Source: Mesorhizobium sp. (GTDB taxonomy: Bacteria > Pseudomonadota > Alphaproteobacteria > Rhizobiales > Rhizobiaceae). Taken from it: DNA of 32,306 nucleotides. Both the position numbers and the translations under genes were made by a program. Of this stretch, positions 1-8,188 are shown piece by piece. Below the pieces are notes generated by a model, which was not told the DNA's origin, did not search any database, and was given only the letters and a program-made list of their open reading frames with translations. The DNA lies in NCBI GenBank assembly GCA_004020545.1, contig SAQE01000064.1:1-32306 (forward strand), in the 5' to 3' direction. The number at the start of each line of letters is the position of its first letter. Within the stretch, counting starts at the first letter, position 1.

Positions 1-747
1 CGCGCTCGCGAGCGGCTTCATAACCCGCAGCTACACCACCTGATGGGACACGACCGTATGCCTTCCGGCGAAATTTTTTTGGCTAATAAAATCAATTGGT
101 TATTATGCCCATAAACAATCGAGTGGGAATGACGGATACAAACGGCGGCAATAGCGTAGTTTCGGCGGTGATTTTCGCCGCCCTATGAATTGCCTTCGTG
201 GCTATGTCTGGCTCCCACTCGACTGGTAATCTCCATCTCCGATCTGGCACACCCGATCTGCGCCCATGTCCCAGATCGAGTAAACTGCTTTCAAATGGTG
301 GGAGGGCTGTGGCGTAGAACGGCGTGCACAAAGGCGTGTCTGCTTTGCGCCCGATCTCGGTCGTAGAGATCAGCCTTGCCGCCGCCCGAAAGCGAACATC
401 GTCTGCGACAACACTGGAGGTCATGGTTGCGCCATCTCCGGGCCTTCGGCGCCGCAATCCTACCTGCCGGAATCGCGAGCAGACATTCAGCTGAAGCTCA
501 AAAACGGCGGCGGCGAACGGAACTGGTTGTCGCTGAGTGTTTCATCGCTACATGCATTCCGGTCCGCAGAGGGGCGTTCCGCTCCTGGTGAAGCCGCACT
601 AGGCCACGCCAACGGTCGCCCGGCGACGCGCGCCGGCTGGCCAGAATGGATAGCCGCCGGGGTAACGTCCGGCCTGCGGATCAGTGACTCTGGACGAAAG
701 GAGCACGCGAGCTCCCGAAACGGCGTGGCCAGCGCAAGTGCATCTCA
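1..747. other. No supported gene; degenerate DNA
   Basis: I see no convincing gene here. Reading frames on both strands are open for up to about 120 codons but show no family motif and have arginine/serine-rich compositions typical of non-coding frames in GC-rich DNA. An AT-rich patch lies near positions 75-115. The stretch may be decayed coding DNA, since remnants of a protease and transposases follow directly. Confidence 0.5.
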
Positions 748-955
748 CGGCGCTGCGCAGCAGCATGAGCTCGCCGATGTTTTCGATGGTGACGTAGCCG
801 ACCAACCGACCCACGGCATCCACGACGCCGACGGCAGGTGCAGCTCCATTCTTCAGGGGCTCGAGCGCCTTGATGAGCTTCTCGTGGTCGCGAACCACCG
901 GAATACTTGCGGCCATTGCCTCGATCACAGGGGTCTGACCGCCGCGCTGCTGCAG
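748..955 (-). pseudogene. CBS-domain remnant of an M50 (site-2 type) metalloprotease
   Basis: The minus-strand frame reads about 70 residues resembling a CBS repeat: a TPVIEAM segment, a VVRDHEKLIKALEPLK helix, then AVGVVDAVGRLVGYVTIENIGE. The final VGYVTIENIGE pattern is typical of the second CBS repeat at the C-terminus of rhizobial M50 zinc proteases. The catalytic HEXXH membrane domain is absent. Downstream the frame continues into unrelated arginine-rich sequence, so this is a fragment and not a functional gene. M50-CBS proteases often occur in stress islands with FtsH and universal stress proteins, like those at the other end of this window. The family assignment is from recalled motifs only. 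Confidence 0.55.
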
Positions 956-1070
956 ACCGGCGCACGGCATGTGCACAACCCATGCCGAGGTCATCAACGC
1001 CGATCTTCTCGCTTTCGTTAAGGGTTAGGGGAAGCGTAGCGCCTGGTCATCCGTTGGCGGCAACACGGGT

Positions 1071-1385
1071 CTGGGGTCGCAGTTCACCAGCTTCGCTTTC
1101 ACGGCCACGCTCAAGGACGCCCGGGATCCCCATTTCCATGAACGGGCGGGCCGCTGGATGGACAACGTCTTTGTCGAGCGGCCTTAGCGCAGCCTCAAAT
1201 AGTGCGTCTTCCTCAATGCCTTCGAAACAGGCAGCGAGCCCGCAACGGCATCGGTTCCTAGATCGATCATTACAACCGGCGACGCCTGCACTCGACCTTC
1301 GGCGGCAGGATACCCGACGAGGTCTATGCTGCGGCAAAAAACGACGGAGAAACTGGCTGCGCAAAGCAGAGCCGGATCCACATTA
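1071..1385 (+). pseudogene. IS3-family transposase (OrfB) C-terminal remnant
   Basis: Spread over more than one plus-strand frame are typical IS3 OrfB C-terminal blocks: GSQFTS, a GRWMDNVFVER block containing the last catalytic acidic residue region, FLNAFETGSE, and YNRRRLHSTFGGRIPDEVYAAAK. The frame is interrupted by stops (after DNVFVER and again within the next ten codons) and by at least one frameshift around 1230-1270. The N-terminal part and OrfA are missing. This is an inactive scar. I could not define terminal inverted repeats or target duplications. Confidence 0.8.
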
Positions 1386-1490
1386 GCCAGGCCGCCAGAC
1401 AGCCTCCGGGTCCACCAGAGACCCACCTTGCATACTGCGCTAGTTAATCGAACATTCTTAAACCGCCACAGTTAGCGAATGTCGGTATCG

Positions 1491-1514
1491 GTGGTTGCGT
1501 GTCCCCGCAACCAC
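1491..1514. terminator. Perfect 9-bp hairpin
   Basis: GTGGTTGCG (1491-1499) pairs perfectly with CGCAACCAC (1506-1514) across a 6-base loop, followed by TTTCTT on the plus strand. It could be a factor-independent terminator for something reading rightward, but the only coding trace upstream is the IS3 remnant, so its present role is unclear. Confidence 0.4.
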
Positions 1515-1532
1515 TTTCTTCATAAATCCATA

Positions 1533-1566
1533 GCCGTCCCGATCTGATCAATCGGGGCGGTTCTTT
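1533..1566 (+). terminator. Hairpin plus short T-rich tail, terminator-like
   Basis: An 11-bp stem with two G-U wobbles (GCCGTCCCGAT at 1533-1543, ATCGGGGCGGT at 1551-1561) encloses a 7-base loop and runs into TTCTTT. It lies 180 bases before the MBL hydrolase gene. It probably isolates that gene from readthrough, or is left from a deleted upstream gene. Confidence 0.45.
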
Positions 1567-1748
1567 GCGTTTGCGAGGAACGCCGACTTTCATCTCCGGT
1601 CGTCGCTCTCCTCGATGCGCCGAGATTCCCGGCGACACGTTCGACTGTGTAGCCGTGATGCGCGTCCCCATAGCCTATTCGGACCGGCCGGCGGAACGAA
1701 CGGCACGTGTCCTGAATTTTGGAGGATGCAACTCTTGCCTTCCCTATC

Positions 1749-2750
1749 ATGACTCTTCTCGTCCAGCCGCGCCTGGTGAATGAGCCGTTCTCCGACCCTG
1801 GGCTGCTTCTCGATTTCCGCTTAGGCAGTAGGGCAATCCTCTTTGACCTCGGCGATCTGTCGGCGCTTGCGCCACGTGAGATCCTGCGCGTTTCGCACGT
1901 GTTCGTGTCGCACATGCACATGGATCACTTCAGCGGGTTCGATCGCCTGCTCGGGGTGTCGCTCTACCGTGACAAGCAGGTCCATATCATCGGCCCGCCG
2001 GGACTGGCGGATGCCGCTGAGGCCAAGCTGCGGGCCTACACGTGGAATCTCCTCAACGAGCAGTCGCAGGACTTTACGATCTTCGCCTCTGATTGGACGG
2101 AAGAAGGCTTTGCCACTGCAGCCGCCTTTCGGGCGCGCAGGGCTTTCGCGCGGGAGAATTGGCAGAACCCGGACACTCAGTTCCCCCTGGACGATCCGGA
2201 GTTCACGATCGAAGCCGTCACGCTCGATCATGGGATTCCTTGCCTGGCCTTCGCCTTCCAGGAAAAGCTGCGGGTCAACGTGCACAGGTCGCGTCTGGAA
2301 GAGCTTGGTCTTCCTGTCGGACCTTGGCTCACAAACGCCAAGCGGGCGGTGCGACGCGGCGCTGATGCGGCCACGGAGTTCACGCCGATTGCAGGCAGGA
2401 AGGTAACGCTTGGGGAACTGCTGCGGGATCGGGCGCTGGTCTGTGGGCCGGGTCAACGCATCGCCTATGCAACCGATTTAGCCTTCGGTCCAGAGAACGT
2501 CACGCGTCTCTCTAAGTTGGTGCGCGGCGCCGATCAGCTTTTCATCGAAGCCGGATTCCTGGAGGAAGACCGAGACCTCGCGGCGTCGAAGAAGCATCTG
2601 ACCGCCGCGCAGGCAGGCGCGATCGCCAGGCAAGCCGGTGCTATCTGCGCCCACCAGATACACCTTTCGCCTCGGTATCTCGGACGTGAGGACGAGCTGC
2701 GGACCGAATTCGAAGCCGGATTTCTCGGAGGTTCCGTGACAGCGAGCTAA
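1749..2750 (+). CDS. MBL-fold metallo-hydrolase, RNase Z-like
   Basis: This 333-residue protein has the metallo-beta-lactamase fold signature SHMHMDHFSG near residues 54-63, which supplies the two-zinc HxHxDH site. Further hallmarks are a TLDHGIP block, an AYATDLAF block with the bridging aspartate, and a C-terminal AHQIHLSPRY histidine block. This order resembles ribonuclease Z and related phosphodiesterases, but the central region is divergent, so tRNA 3' processing is not assured. An ATG at 1749 is chosen. An in-frame TTG at 1719 would add ten residues but overlaps the only GGAGG, and no good ribosome site sits just before 1749. The gene stands alone, with transposon scars upstream and a convergent gene 96 bases downstream. 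Confidence 0.85.
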   Translation: MTLLVQPRLVNEPFSDPGLLLDFRLGSRAILFDLGDLSALAPREILRVSHVFVSHMHMDHFSGFDRLLGVSLYRDKQVHIIGPPGLADAAEAKLRAYTWNLLNEQSQDFTIFASDWTEEGFATAAAFRARRAFARENWQNPDTQFPLDDPEFTIEAVTLDHGIPCLAFAFQEKLRVNVHRSRLEELGLPVGPWLTNAKRAVRRGADAATEFTPIAGRKVTLGELLRDRALVCGPGQRIAYATDLAFGPENVTRLSKLVRGADQLFIEAGFLEEDRDLAASKKHLTAAQAGAIARQAGAICAHQIHLSPRYLGREDELRTEFEAGFLGGSVTAS

Positions 2751-2846
2751 GGCTCGTTCCCCTTGTAAGGCCCCGACTAAGAACAAACTCAGCCAGAATG
2801 CGGCCCAGGTCCGACTAGAGCATGAGGCCGTAGGTTCCTGGTGACG

Positions 2847-3986
2847 CTAATCTATGCGGGGTATCGCATCTTCTGCGTACTTTCCCGCGGCCATAGCAGG
2901 CGGCAGAATGGGGTTTGTGCTGTGCCAGGTAGGAGTCCACCGATCAGGCAAATTTCCCCACATGTTGAGTTGTCCCAGAGCATCGAACAGCCCGAGGTAC
3001 TGATAATAGCTCACCCCATCGACATTCGTCGCGATCGGACAGCCAAGTGTCACAACACGAAGTGCATGGGTCCGCTCCGGAGCTAACGACCGGATCGCGT
3101 TCCCGATCTGCAGTGCTCCCTTGCTATGTCCGACCAAAAGCTTGAATGGCGCCTCCCGATAGGCGAGGAGCGCGTGCAATACATCCGACGAACCTGAGCC
3201 TCGACGAAAGACCGGCGCGCCGTGGACGGTCTTGGCGTCACGCGTCGAAGCCGATAATCGGCGGCCAATGCTGGCGGTTTGCGGCGCGACATTCGCTAGG
3301 CTGTTTTGGATCAAGCTCTTGGCATGCAAATAGTCGTAGAGGCCGAAACCAAACCAACCACCAAGCGCCTGAAGAATGACGTCCGCCATGCCGTATCCCG
3401 GCACGATGGCGAGGACGGGCTTTTCGAGCGCAAGCGAGATGTCCCACGCGAGCGCCGCACTTCCAAGCGCCGAGCTCCCGACTCCCGTGATTGTCGCAAT
3501 CTCAACGTCGCGCGTTTCCTGGTAGGGCGAGGAGAGGAACAACTCTACGTTCGTGTATTTGTGCACGTAAGGCGCTGTCGTCGCATCTATGAGCAGGAGC
3601 GAGCCCTCCGGGTTAGTGAGGGCGTCGAACTGGACTATGCGAGAGGGGGCCTTTTCGCCACGAGCGCTCATGGGAGCGTCCTTTTCTGTGAGTTGGGCGG
3701 TCAGGGTCGGCACATCATAGAAAATGGCGTCGAGCGCCGTGTTGAACAAACGACAGGCCCGGATGGCAGGCTCAATGAACTGAGGCGGCGGCTCAAACAA
3801 ATTGAGAAAGGTCAGCTCCGACTGGGTCGGCAGGTTGTCGCCGATCGGCATGATCAAGCCCTCGTCACAATCTCCATCGAACCTTACCATTGTCTCTGTT
3901 GCGGTGCAGCATAAATTGGGATTCGATTGCGGGAAATCAGATGGCGAGGGGCCATCATCAGATGGCTTTCGGCTGGAGCCAAACAT
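2847..3986 (-). CDS. Alpha/beta-hydrolase-like protein of unknown function
   Basis: This is a protein of about 379 residues from the ATG at 3986. Later ATGs at 3890 and 3851 are also possible, and 3851 has a GAGGG about nine bases upstream. The recognisable element is a nucleophile elbow, LLVGHSKGAL, with the candidate catalytic serine near residue 288, preceded by a strand-helix-rich region and followed by VVTLGCPI, as in lipase/PHA-depolymerase-like folds. A histidine in WTPTWHST near residue 355 could complete a triad. The N-terminal 100 residues are low in recognisable motifs. There is no signal peptide. The open frame continues upstream into the IS66 remnant, so that extension is not part of the gene. 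The neighbours give no pathway clue and I do not recognise the family. Confidence 0.65.
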   Translation of the reverse strand: MFGSSRKPSDDGPSPSDFPQSNPNLCCTATETMVRFDGDCDEGLIMPIGDNLPTQSELTFLNLFEPPPQFIEPAIRACRLFNTALDAIFYDVPTLTAQLTEKDAPMSARGEKAPSRIVQFDALTNPEGSLLLIDATTAPYVHKYTNVELFLSSPYQETRDVEIATITGVGSSALGSAALAWDISLALEKPVLAIVPGYGMADVILQALGGWFGFGLYDYLHAKSLIQNSLANVAPQTASIGRRLSASTRDAKTVHGAPVFRRGSGSSDVLHALLAYREAPFKLLVGHSKGALQIGNAIRSLAPERTHALRVVTLGCPIATNVDGVSYYQYLGLFDALGQLNMWGNLPDRWTPTWHSTNPILPPAMAAGKYAEDAIPRID

Positions 3987-4070
3987 CGACGCTTCTGGAT
4001 CTGATGCTGTCGAACTGCTAGTGAAATCGTAGCGAAGTTCTTCAGGAAAGCAAGATTTACTTGTAGAAAC

Positions 4071-4343
4071 ACATCGAGATCGACTCCAATACCGTCGAGC
4101 GGTCGATCCGCCCTCGCGCTCAACCGGAAGAACGCCCTCTTTGCCGGCTCTGACGGCGGCGCCGAGCATTGGGCGGTGATCGCTTCGCTGATCGAAACCT
4201 GCAAGCTGAACAACGTCGAGCCGCTCGGTTACCTAGCCGACGTGCTCACGAGGATCGTCAACGGCCACCCGAATAGCCAGCTAAACGAGCTCCTCCCTTG
4301 GGCCTACATCACACGGCAGCCTGTCCTCGGCACCGCAACCTGA
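4071..4343 (+). pseudogene. IS66-family transposase (TnpC) C-terminal remnant
   Basis: The plus strand encodes EIDSNTVERSIRP, then after a one-base frameshift near 4113 LNRKNALFAGSDGGAEHW, followed by ETCKLNNVEPLGYLADVLTRI and NGHPNSQLNELLPWAY, ending at TGA 4341-4343. These are the signature C-terminal blocks of IS66 TnpC. The rest of the element (tnpA, tnpB, most of tnpC) is absent. It separates the 5' end of the hydrolase-like gene from the Nudix gene, so an insertion followed by deletion may have removed DNA between them. Confidence 0.85.
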
Positions 4344-4386
4344 GAACAGGTAGCACGGTCGACTGGATCAGTCTCAGCCCCAACAT

Positions 4387-5172
4387 TCAGCCGCAATTGC
4401 CGAGCAGCAACGGGGCGACTTTTCGCAGAAGCGCGCTGCTTTGGCAGAAGCTCCACGTCGCCGGACCGCCAAGCTCCTTGACGGCAGAGTCGTCTACCAC
4501 GGACTCTAAGGTCACGAGGTGGAACGAATGTGCTTCCCGTGCATCCTTCGCTTTGCCCACATGGCGCAACATTTCATGCCCCGGAATGTTCAAAACCAGC
4601 ATGACAGTTGCTTCCGGGTGGCAGTAGTGTGGGTCATATCCGATGCCGAGCAGCAGGGACGCAGATCGATCAACTTCAACCTCGCCTGTTTCTTCTCTTA
4701 GCTCCCGTTCCGCCTCAGCAAACAGATCTATCGGACCATCTTCGTCTTGCGCGTCGGCATACCCGCCGACGAAGTACAGAGCCCCGGGATTCTGCTCGGC
4801 ATCGAGCGCTCGTTTCGTAACGAGCACATGTCCATCATTGCTGAGAGCCACAATCGTGATACCCATCGGATCGGCGCGGCTGGCATTCGGGAAGCGGCCT
4901 TCAAATCCAGGATCCCTGCTTGCCACGTATGCCGAGAAGGCGGTGCGCTGGAATCGCAGATCGATGTGACCGTCACTCACTATCACGGAATGCAGGCGAA
5001 CAAGCGAGCCGTCGAAAGCCTTGGGATGACTATCCTGGAACCTATTCCAGGTTTCCTGCCGATACTTTTCAATCTGATCAGGAAACGAGAATGCTCCAAA
5101 AACATTGGCGGTAACTTGGTCGGGCCGAAAGGCACCGGATGTCAGGAGCTTACTGCGTGTGTCCGTAGGCAT
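4387..5172 (-). CDS. Nudix hydrolase
   Basis: This 261-residue protein carries a Nudix motif whose second half, RELREETGEV, is canonical, supplying the glutamates that bind magnesium. The first half is stretched: about twenty residues lie between the GGY glycines and the RELREE segment instead of about fourteen. Nudix enzymes split nucleoside diphosphates linked to another moiety; the substrate here cannot be told. Upstream strands (MGITIVALS and VLVTKRA) fit the fold. The ATG at 5172 is chosen because AGAGGA lies six bases before it; an upstream in-frame extension to 5316 lacks this support. The gene is isolated, with an IS66 scar just past its stop and over 700 gene-free bases upstream. Confidence 0.85.
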   Translation of the reverse strand: MPTDTRSKLLTSGAFRPDQVTANVFGAFSFPDQIEKYRQETWNRFQDSHPKAFDGSLVRLHSVIVSDGHIDLRFQRTAFSAYVASRDPGFEGRFPNASRADPMGITIVALSNDGHVLVTKRALDAEQNPGALYFVGGYADAQDEDGPIDLFAEAERELREETGEVEVDRSASLLLGIGYDPHYCHPEATVMLVLNIPGHEMLRHVGKAKDAREAHSFHLVTLESVVDDSAVKELGGPATWSFCQSSALLRKVAPLLLGNCG

Positions 5173-5911
5173 AGTTGATCCTCTTGTGCCACCCCGGTGC
5201 TCATTCCAGCGCAGGTTCTCGACATTTATCAGATCGACCACGGCAGGATCGCAAATGGCCAAGCGAATAGTTAGGTCTCCTGCCCTGGGCTTACACCCTT
5301 GCGTCCGACCTCTCACACCGTGGCCTGTAGACGCGCGGTTACCGTCTTGTTGCTTGCGTCGAAGCTCTTCCTGCCTGACAAGCTGATGGCGGTTGCGGGA
5401 GTAGCGATCGTCCGGGAAAGAGACTTTCGCGATGCGATCAGCACGGAAAGAACGATAGTTCTAACGCAGTCGTAGCGCCCCCGGCAACAAACCGCCGACC
5501 GGCTTCCGCGCCGCCGCCTGATTATGCTCACCCAGTCGGTCGCGATCGCGCTCGCAGTTTACTACCGGGCGGTCATGGTGCTGGGGGAGGAGCGCCGATC
5601 CGGGCCATTCTAGCGGTGGTGGCGGGGCCCGGCCGACGCGCGGGCACATCCACGCGGTCGTCAGGACGCCGAATGGCAACGACGGCAAGGAACTTGCTGC
5701 GCCAGCACCACGAAGCACACGCCCATGATCCAGGGTCGGCCACCGCCAACCGTTCGGAATAAGAGTTGCTCGACATCGTACCCAAAGGCTCAACGAAACA
5801 TGAACTTCCGAGTCGGAACGCTTGAGAGGGAAGAGGATTCCAATTGACTATTCGGGGGTTAACCTGTCGCGTCCCCTCGACCCGGCTCCCTCGCATGTTC
5901 CGCCAACTGCT
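5173..5911. other. Gene-free stretch of about 740 bases
   Basis: No supported gene. Minus-strand frames up to 110 codons are open but proline/arginine-rich and motif-free. A short plus-strand frame around 5350-5460 (containing LMAVAGVAIVRERDF) has a protein-like composition and may be a decayed C-terminus, but I cannot assign it. The promoter of the Nudix gene should lie in the first 100 bases, although no clear boxes were found. Confidence 0.45.
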
Positions 5912-6595
5912 TCAATTGCTCGGCTTACCCGCACTGCAATGCTGCTGGATGAAGTCCGACAGGAAGGTTGAAGCGTGAACGCACCTCCGATGCACAGCGA
6001 TCGCCTGAGGCACTTTCGAGAATGTCCCCTCAACAACGCGGAAACCTGGATTCTCTTCGCAGAAACGTGAAAGGGACTCGGTCAAGCCCGCGGCCGCATC
6101 GCACTGGGAGGATACAAGCATGTCCAGGGCGGAGGCGGGATTTTCGGTATGGAGGAGGATTGCATTTCTAACCTGTCGCTCAAGCTGCTTTGTATACGCA
6201 GCGGTTTTGGAGGCGGCAATGCGCACCCCTTCGACGTCGACATGCCCCACGCTGCCTAGCGGGCTACTGTCTGACACCAGAAAGCTGGCGGTTACCGTGG
6301 TATAGGGGGGCGAGAAGGAGAACCTGTCGGCACGTGACGGATCGGAAGCAATGAATGCAACGTCCCACTCGTTGCCTTCGGCAGCCGCAAGAATGTCAGC
6401 GGCCGATCCGTATCGAACCAGCGACAAACAGCAGTCGAGTTCTGCCGCAAGTGCGATCGCGATCTGCGCGCTCGGCCCTGTTAGAACGCCTGTCACTGGA
6501 TCGAGTTGGACAAGTGCGGCATTCGACATGTTGACCGCCGCTCTGATGACTCCCGTCGGTGCGATTTCAGTGAGGAGTTCATCACGTTCCGGCAT
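5912..6595 (-). CDS. Signal-less SBP family 3 (periplasmic-binding-fold) protein
   Basis: This 227-residue protein shows the bacterial extracellular solute-binding protein family 3 pattern: GVIRAAVNMSNAAL at the start, GPSAQIAIALAAEL, a WDVAFIASDPSRADRFSFSPPY block near the first lobe end, then a second lobe with a TESLSRF segment. It has no signal peptide from its ATG at 6595, which has AAGGAA nine bases upstream overlapping the end of the aldolase gene. The last gene of the leftward catabolic operon, it is only four bases past the aldolase stop. A cytosolic SBP-fold protein may be a ligand sensor or an enzyme; cyclohexadienyl dehydratases use this fold. It is distinct from the secreted binding protein at 12315. 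Confidence 0.75.
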   Translation of the reverse strand: MPERDELLTEIAPTGVIRAAVNMSNAALVQLDPVTGVLTGPSAQIAIALAAELDCCLSLVRYGSAADILAAAEGNEWDVAFIASDPSRADRFSFSPPYTTVTASFLVSDSSPLGSVGHVDVEGVRIAASKTAAYTKQLERQVRNAILLHTENPASALDMLVSSQCDAAAGLTESLSRFCEENPGFRVVEGTFSKVPQAIAVHRRCVHASTFLSDFIQQHCSAGKPSN

Positions 6596-6599
6596 CGCG

Positions 6600-7373
6600 C
6601 TACGTTCCTTGCGATGCAAATCGTGCCGCGAGTGCTTCCGATCCCCTCGCCAGAACAGCGACATCGACACCAACGGCAGTAAATAGTGTTCCCAGTGAGA
6701 TGCACCGTGCCGCGAACTTCTCATCCGGGGTAAGAATGCCCGCAGGCTTGCCCAACGCTTTCAGGCGTTCAATCGCGTCGACGATTGCATCGACCACCTC
6801 CGGGTGGCTCGGTTGGCCCCTGTGTCCGAAACTCGCTGCAAGGTCTGCCGGTCCTACGAATACGCCATCCACTCCCTCTACCGAGGCAATCGACTCGAGG
6901 TTGCCAAGCGCTTCCCGCGTCTCAACTTGCAGCAACAGGCAAATTTCCCGTTCCGAATTTTGCGCATAGTGCGCAACTCGGCCGAAACGAGTGGCGCGCG
7001 TCAGGGCAGAAACACCACGAATTCCATCCGGAGGATATCGCACGGCCGCGACTGCGGCCTTCGCCTCTTCCGCGTTCTGAACGTAGGGAATGAGCAGTGT
7101 CTGAACGCCAATATCCAGGAAACGTTTGATGAGAACGGGGTCGTTGATGGCCGGGCGGACGACTGGGGAAACGTCGTATGGTGCGACCGCTTGCAATTGT
7201 GGCAGGACGGTCAGAACGTCACCCGGAGAATGTTCCGTGTCGAACAGGAGCCAATCGAAACCTGAAGGCGCGACGATTTCCGCGGCGTAGTTTCCCGGCA
7301 GGCCACACCACAGGCCGATCTGACTTTGACCAGCAAGGAGCTTCCGCTTGAACCGATTGACAGGATGTTCCAT
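6600..7373 (-). CDS. HpcH/HpaI-family aldolase (4-hydroxy-2-oxoheptanedioate aldolase-like)
   Basis: This 257-residue class II pyruvate aldolase cleaves 4-hydroxy-2-oxo acids to pyruvate and an aldehyde. The residues known from E. coli HpaI are all present with a small offset: the base in FDTEHSP (His48), Arg73 in VVRP, and the metal ligands Glu151 (QVET) and Asp177 (VGPADLA). Length matches the family. The start at 7373 has GAGGTG four bases upstream, and the gene begins nine bases past the hydratase stop, which suggests coupled translation. In this operon it should finish the lower pathway after the hydratase. The true substrate (C7 diacid or another 4-hydroxy-2-oxo acid) is not decided by sequence. 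Confidence 0.9.
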   Translation of the reverse strand: MEHPVNRFKRKLLAGQSQIGLWCGLPGNYAAEIVAPSGFDWLLFDTEHSPGDVLTVLPQLQAVAPYDVSPVVRPAINDPVLIKRFLDIGVQTLLIPYVQNAEEAKAAVAAVRYPPDGIRGVSALTRATRFGRVAHYAQNSEREICLLLQVETREALGNLESIASVEGVDGVFVGPADLAASFGHRGQPSHPEVVDAIVDAIERLKALGKPAGILTPDEKFAARCISLGTLFTAVGVDVAVLARGSEALAARFASQGT

Positions 7374-7381
7374 CTGGCACC

Positions 7382-8164
7382 TCACACGAACGACACGCCG
7401 ATGGAGCCAACAGGGCCATAGTCGGCCTGGATGACATCACCTTTCGCGATATCGACAGGACGCGTGAAGGAGCCGGCCAGGACTATTTGTCCCTTCTTCA
7501 GGCCACCGCCCACAGCATGAAGTTTGTTGACCAGCCACGCGATGCCGGCTGCCGGATGTCCCATGATCGCCGCCGACACGCCCGATTCCTCGATGATGCC
7601 GTTCTTGGAAAGAGTCGCTCCGACCCAACGGATATCGATGTCCATCGGGCGAATTATACGGCCGCCAACGACGAGGGCGCCGAAGGCTGCGTTGTCCGCA
7701 ATGGTGTCGGTGATCGCTCGAGGGACTTCGGTCCGGTAGTCGATAATCTCGAGCGCCGGGACAACGAACTCGGTCGCGCGCATGACGTCATAGATCCTGG
7801 TGCCGGGCCCGACGAGATCCTCACCCATAACAAAGGCCAGCTCGACCTCGAGGCGCGGCTTGATAAACAAGTCAGCCCTGATCTGCGCTCCGTCGTTGTA
7901 AAGCGCATCGTCAAGAATGCAGCCGTAGTCCGGCTCCGTCATTTTCGAAGCCATCTGCATGGCGCGTGACGTCAGGCCGATCTTATGCCCGACGATCCGT
8001 GCGCCCTTGGCCACCCTCGCCTCCGCCCATAAAGCCTGAATCCGGTAGGCGTCCTCGAGTTCGAGGTTCGGGTAGGTCTCGCTAGGTTGAATGATCGGCT
8101 TCCGCTCGATTTCAGCTTTGAGCAGCGCGTCTGCCGCGGCCCGGCGTTCTTCTTCGGTGATCAT
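7382..8164 (-). CDS. HpaH-like 2-oxo-hept-4-ene-1,7-dioate / 2-oxopent-4-enoate hydratase
   Basis: This 260-residue member of the fumarylacetoacetase-like hydratase group adds water to 2-oxo-4-enoates, giving the 4-hydroxy-2-oxo acids used by the next enzyme in the operon. The metal site glutamates fall at Glu106 and Glu108 (RLEVELAF) and Glu139 (PALEIIDYR), the same positions as in the E. coli enzyme. KIGLTS and the closing GSFTRP and [13 protein letters not shown] blocks are also typical. The ATG at 8164 is used. It sits 24 bases after the dioxygenase stop, in the same transcript. It could act on the six-, seven- or five-carbon substrate; HpaH is the closest remembered match. Confidence 0.9.
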   Translation of the reverse strand: MITEEERRAAADALLKAEIERKPIIQPSETYPNLELEDAYRIQALWAEARVAKGARIVGHKIGLTSRAMQMASKMTEPDYGCILDDALYNDGAQIRADLFIKPRLEVELAFVMGEDLVGPGTRIYDVMRATEFVVPALEIIDYRTEVPRAITDTIADNAAFGALVVGGRIIRPMDIDIRWVGATLSKNGIIEESGVSAAIMGHPAAGIAWLVNKLHAVGGGLKKGQIVLAGSFTRPVDIAKGDVIQADYGPVGSIGVSFV

Positions 8165-8188
8165 ATCGTTTGCTCTGCTGATCGTGAT

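Noticed and set aside
92-457. 121-codon open frame on the minus strand near the left edge
   Set aside because: Low-complexity arginine/alanine composition, no motif, no ribosome site; typical chance frame in GC-rich DNA.
3986-4169. N-terminal extension of the hydrolase-like protein up to 4169
   Set aside because: It overlaps the IS66 transposase remnant on the opposite strand, so the extension is probably not original coding sequence.
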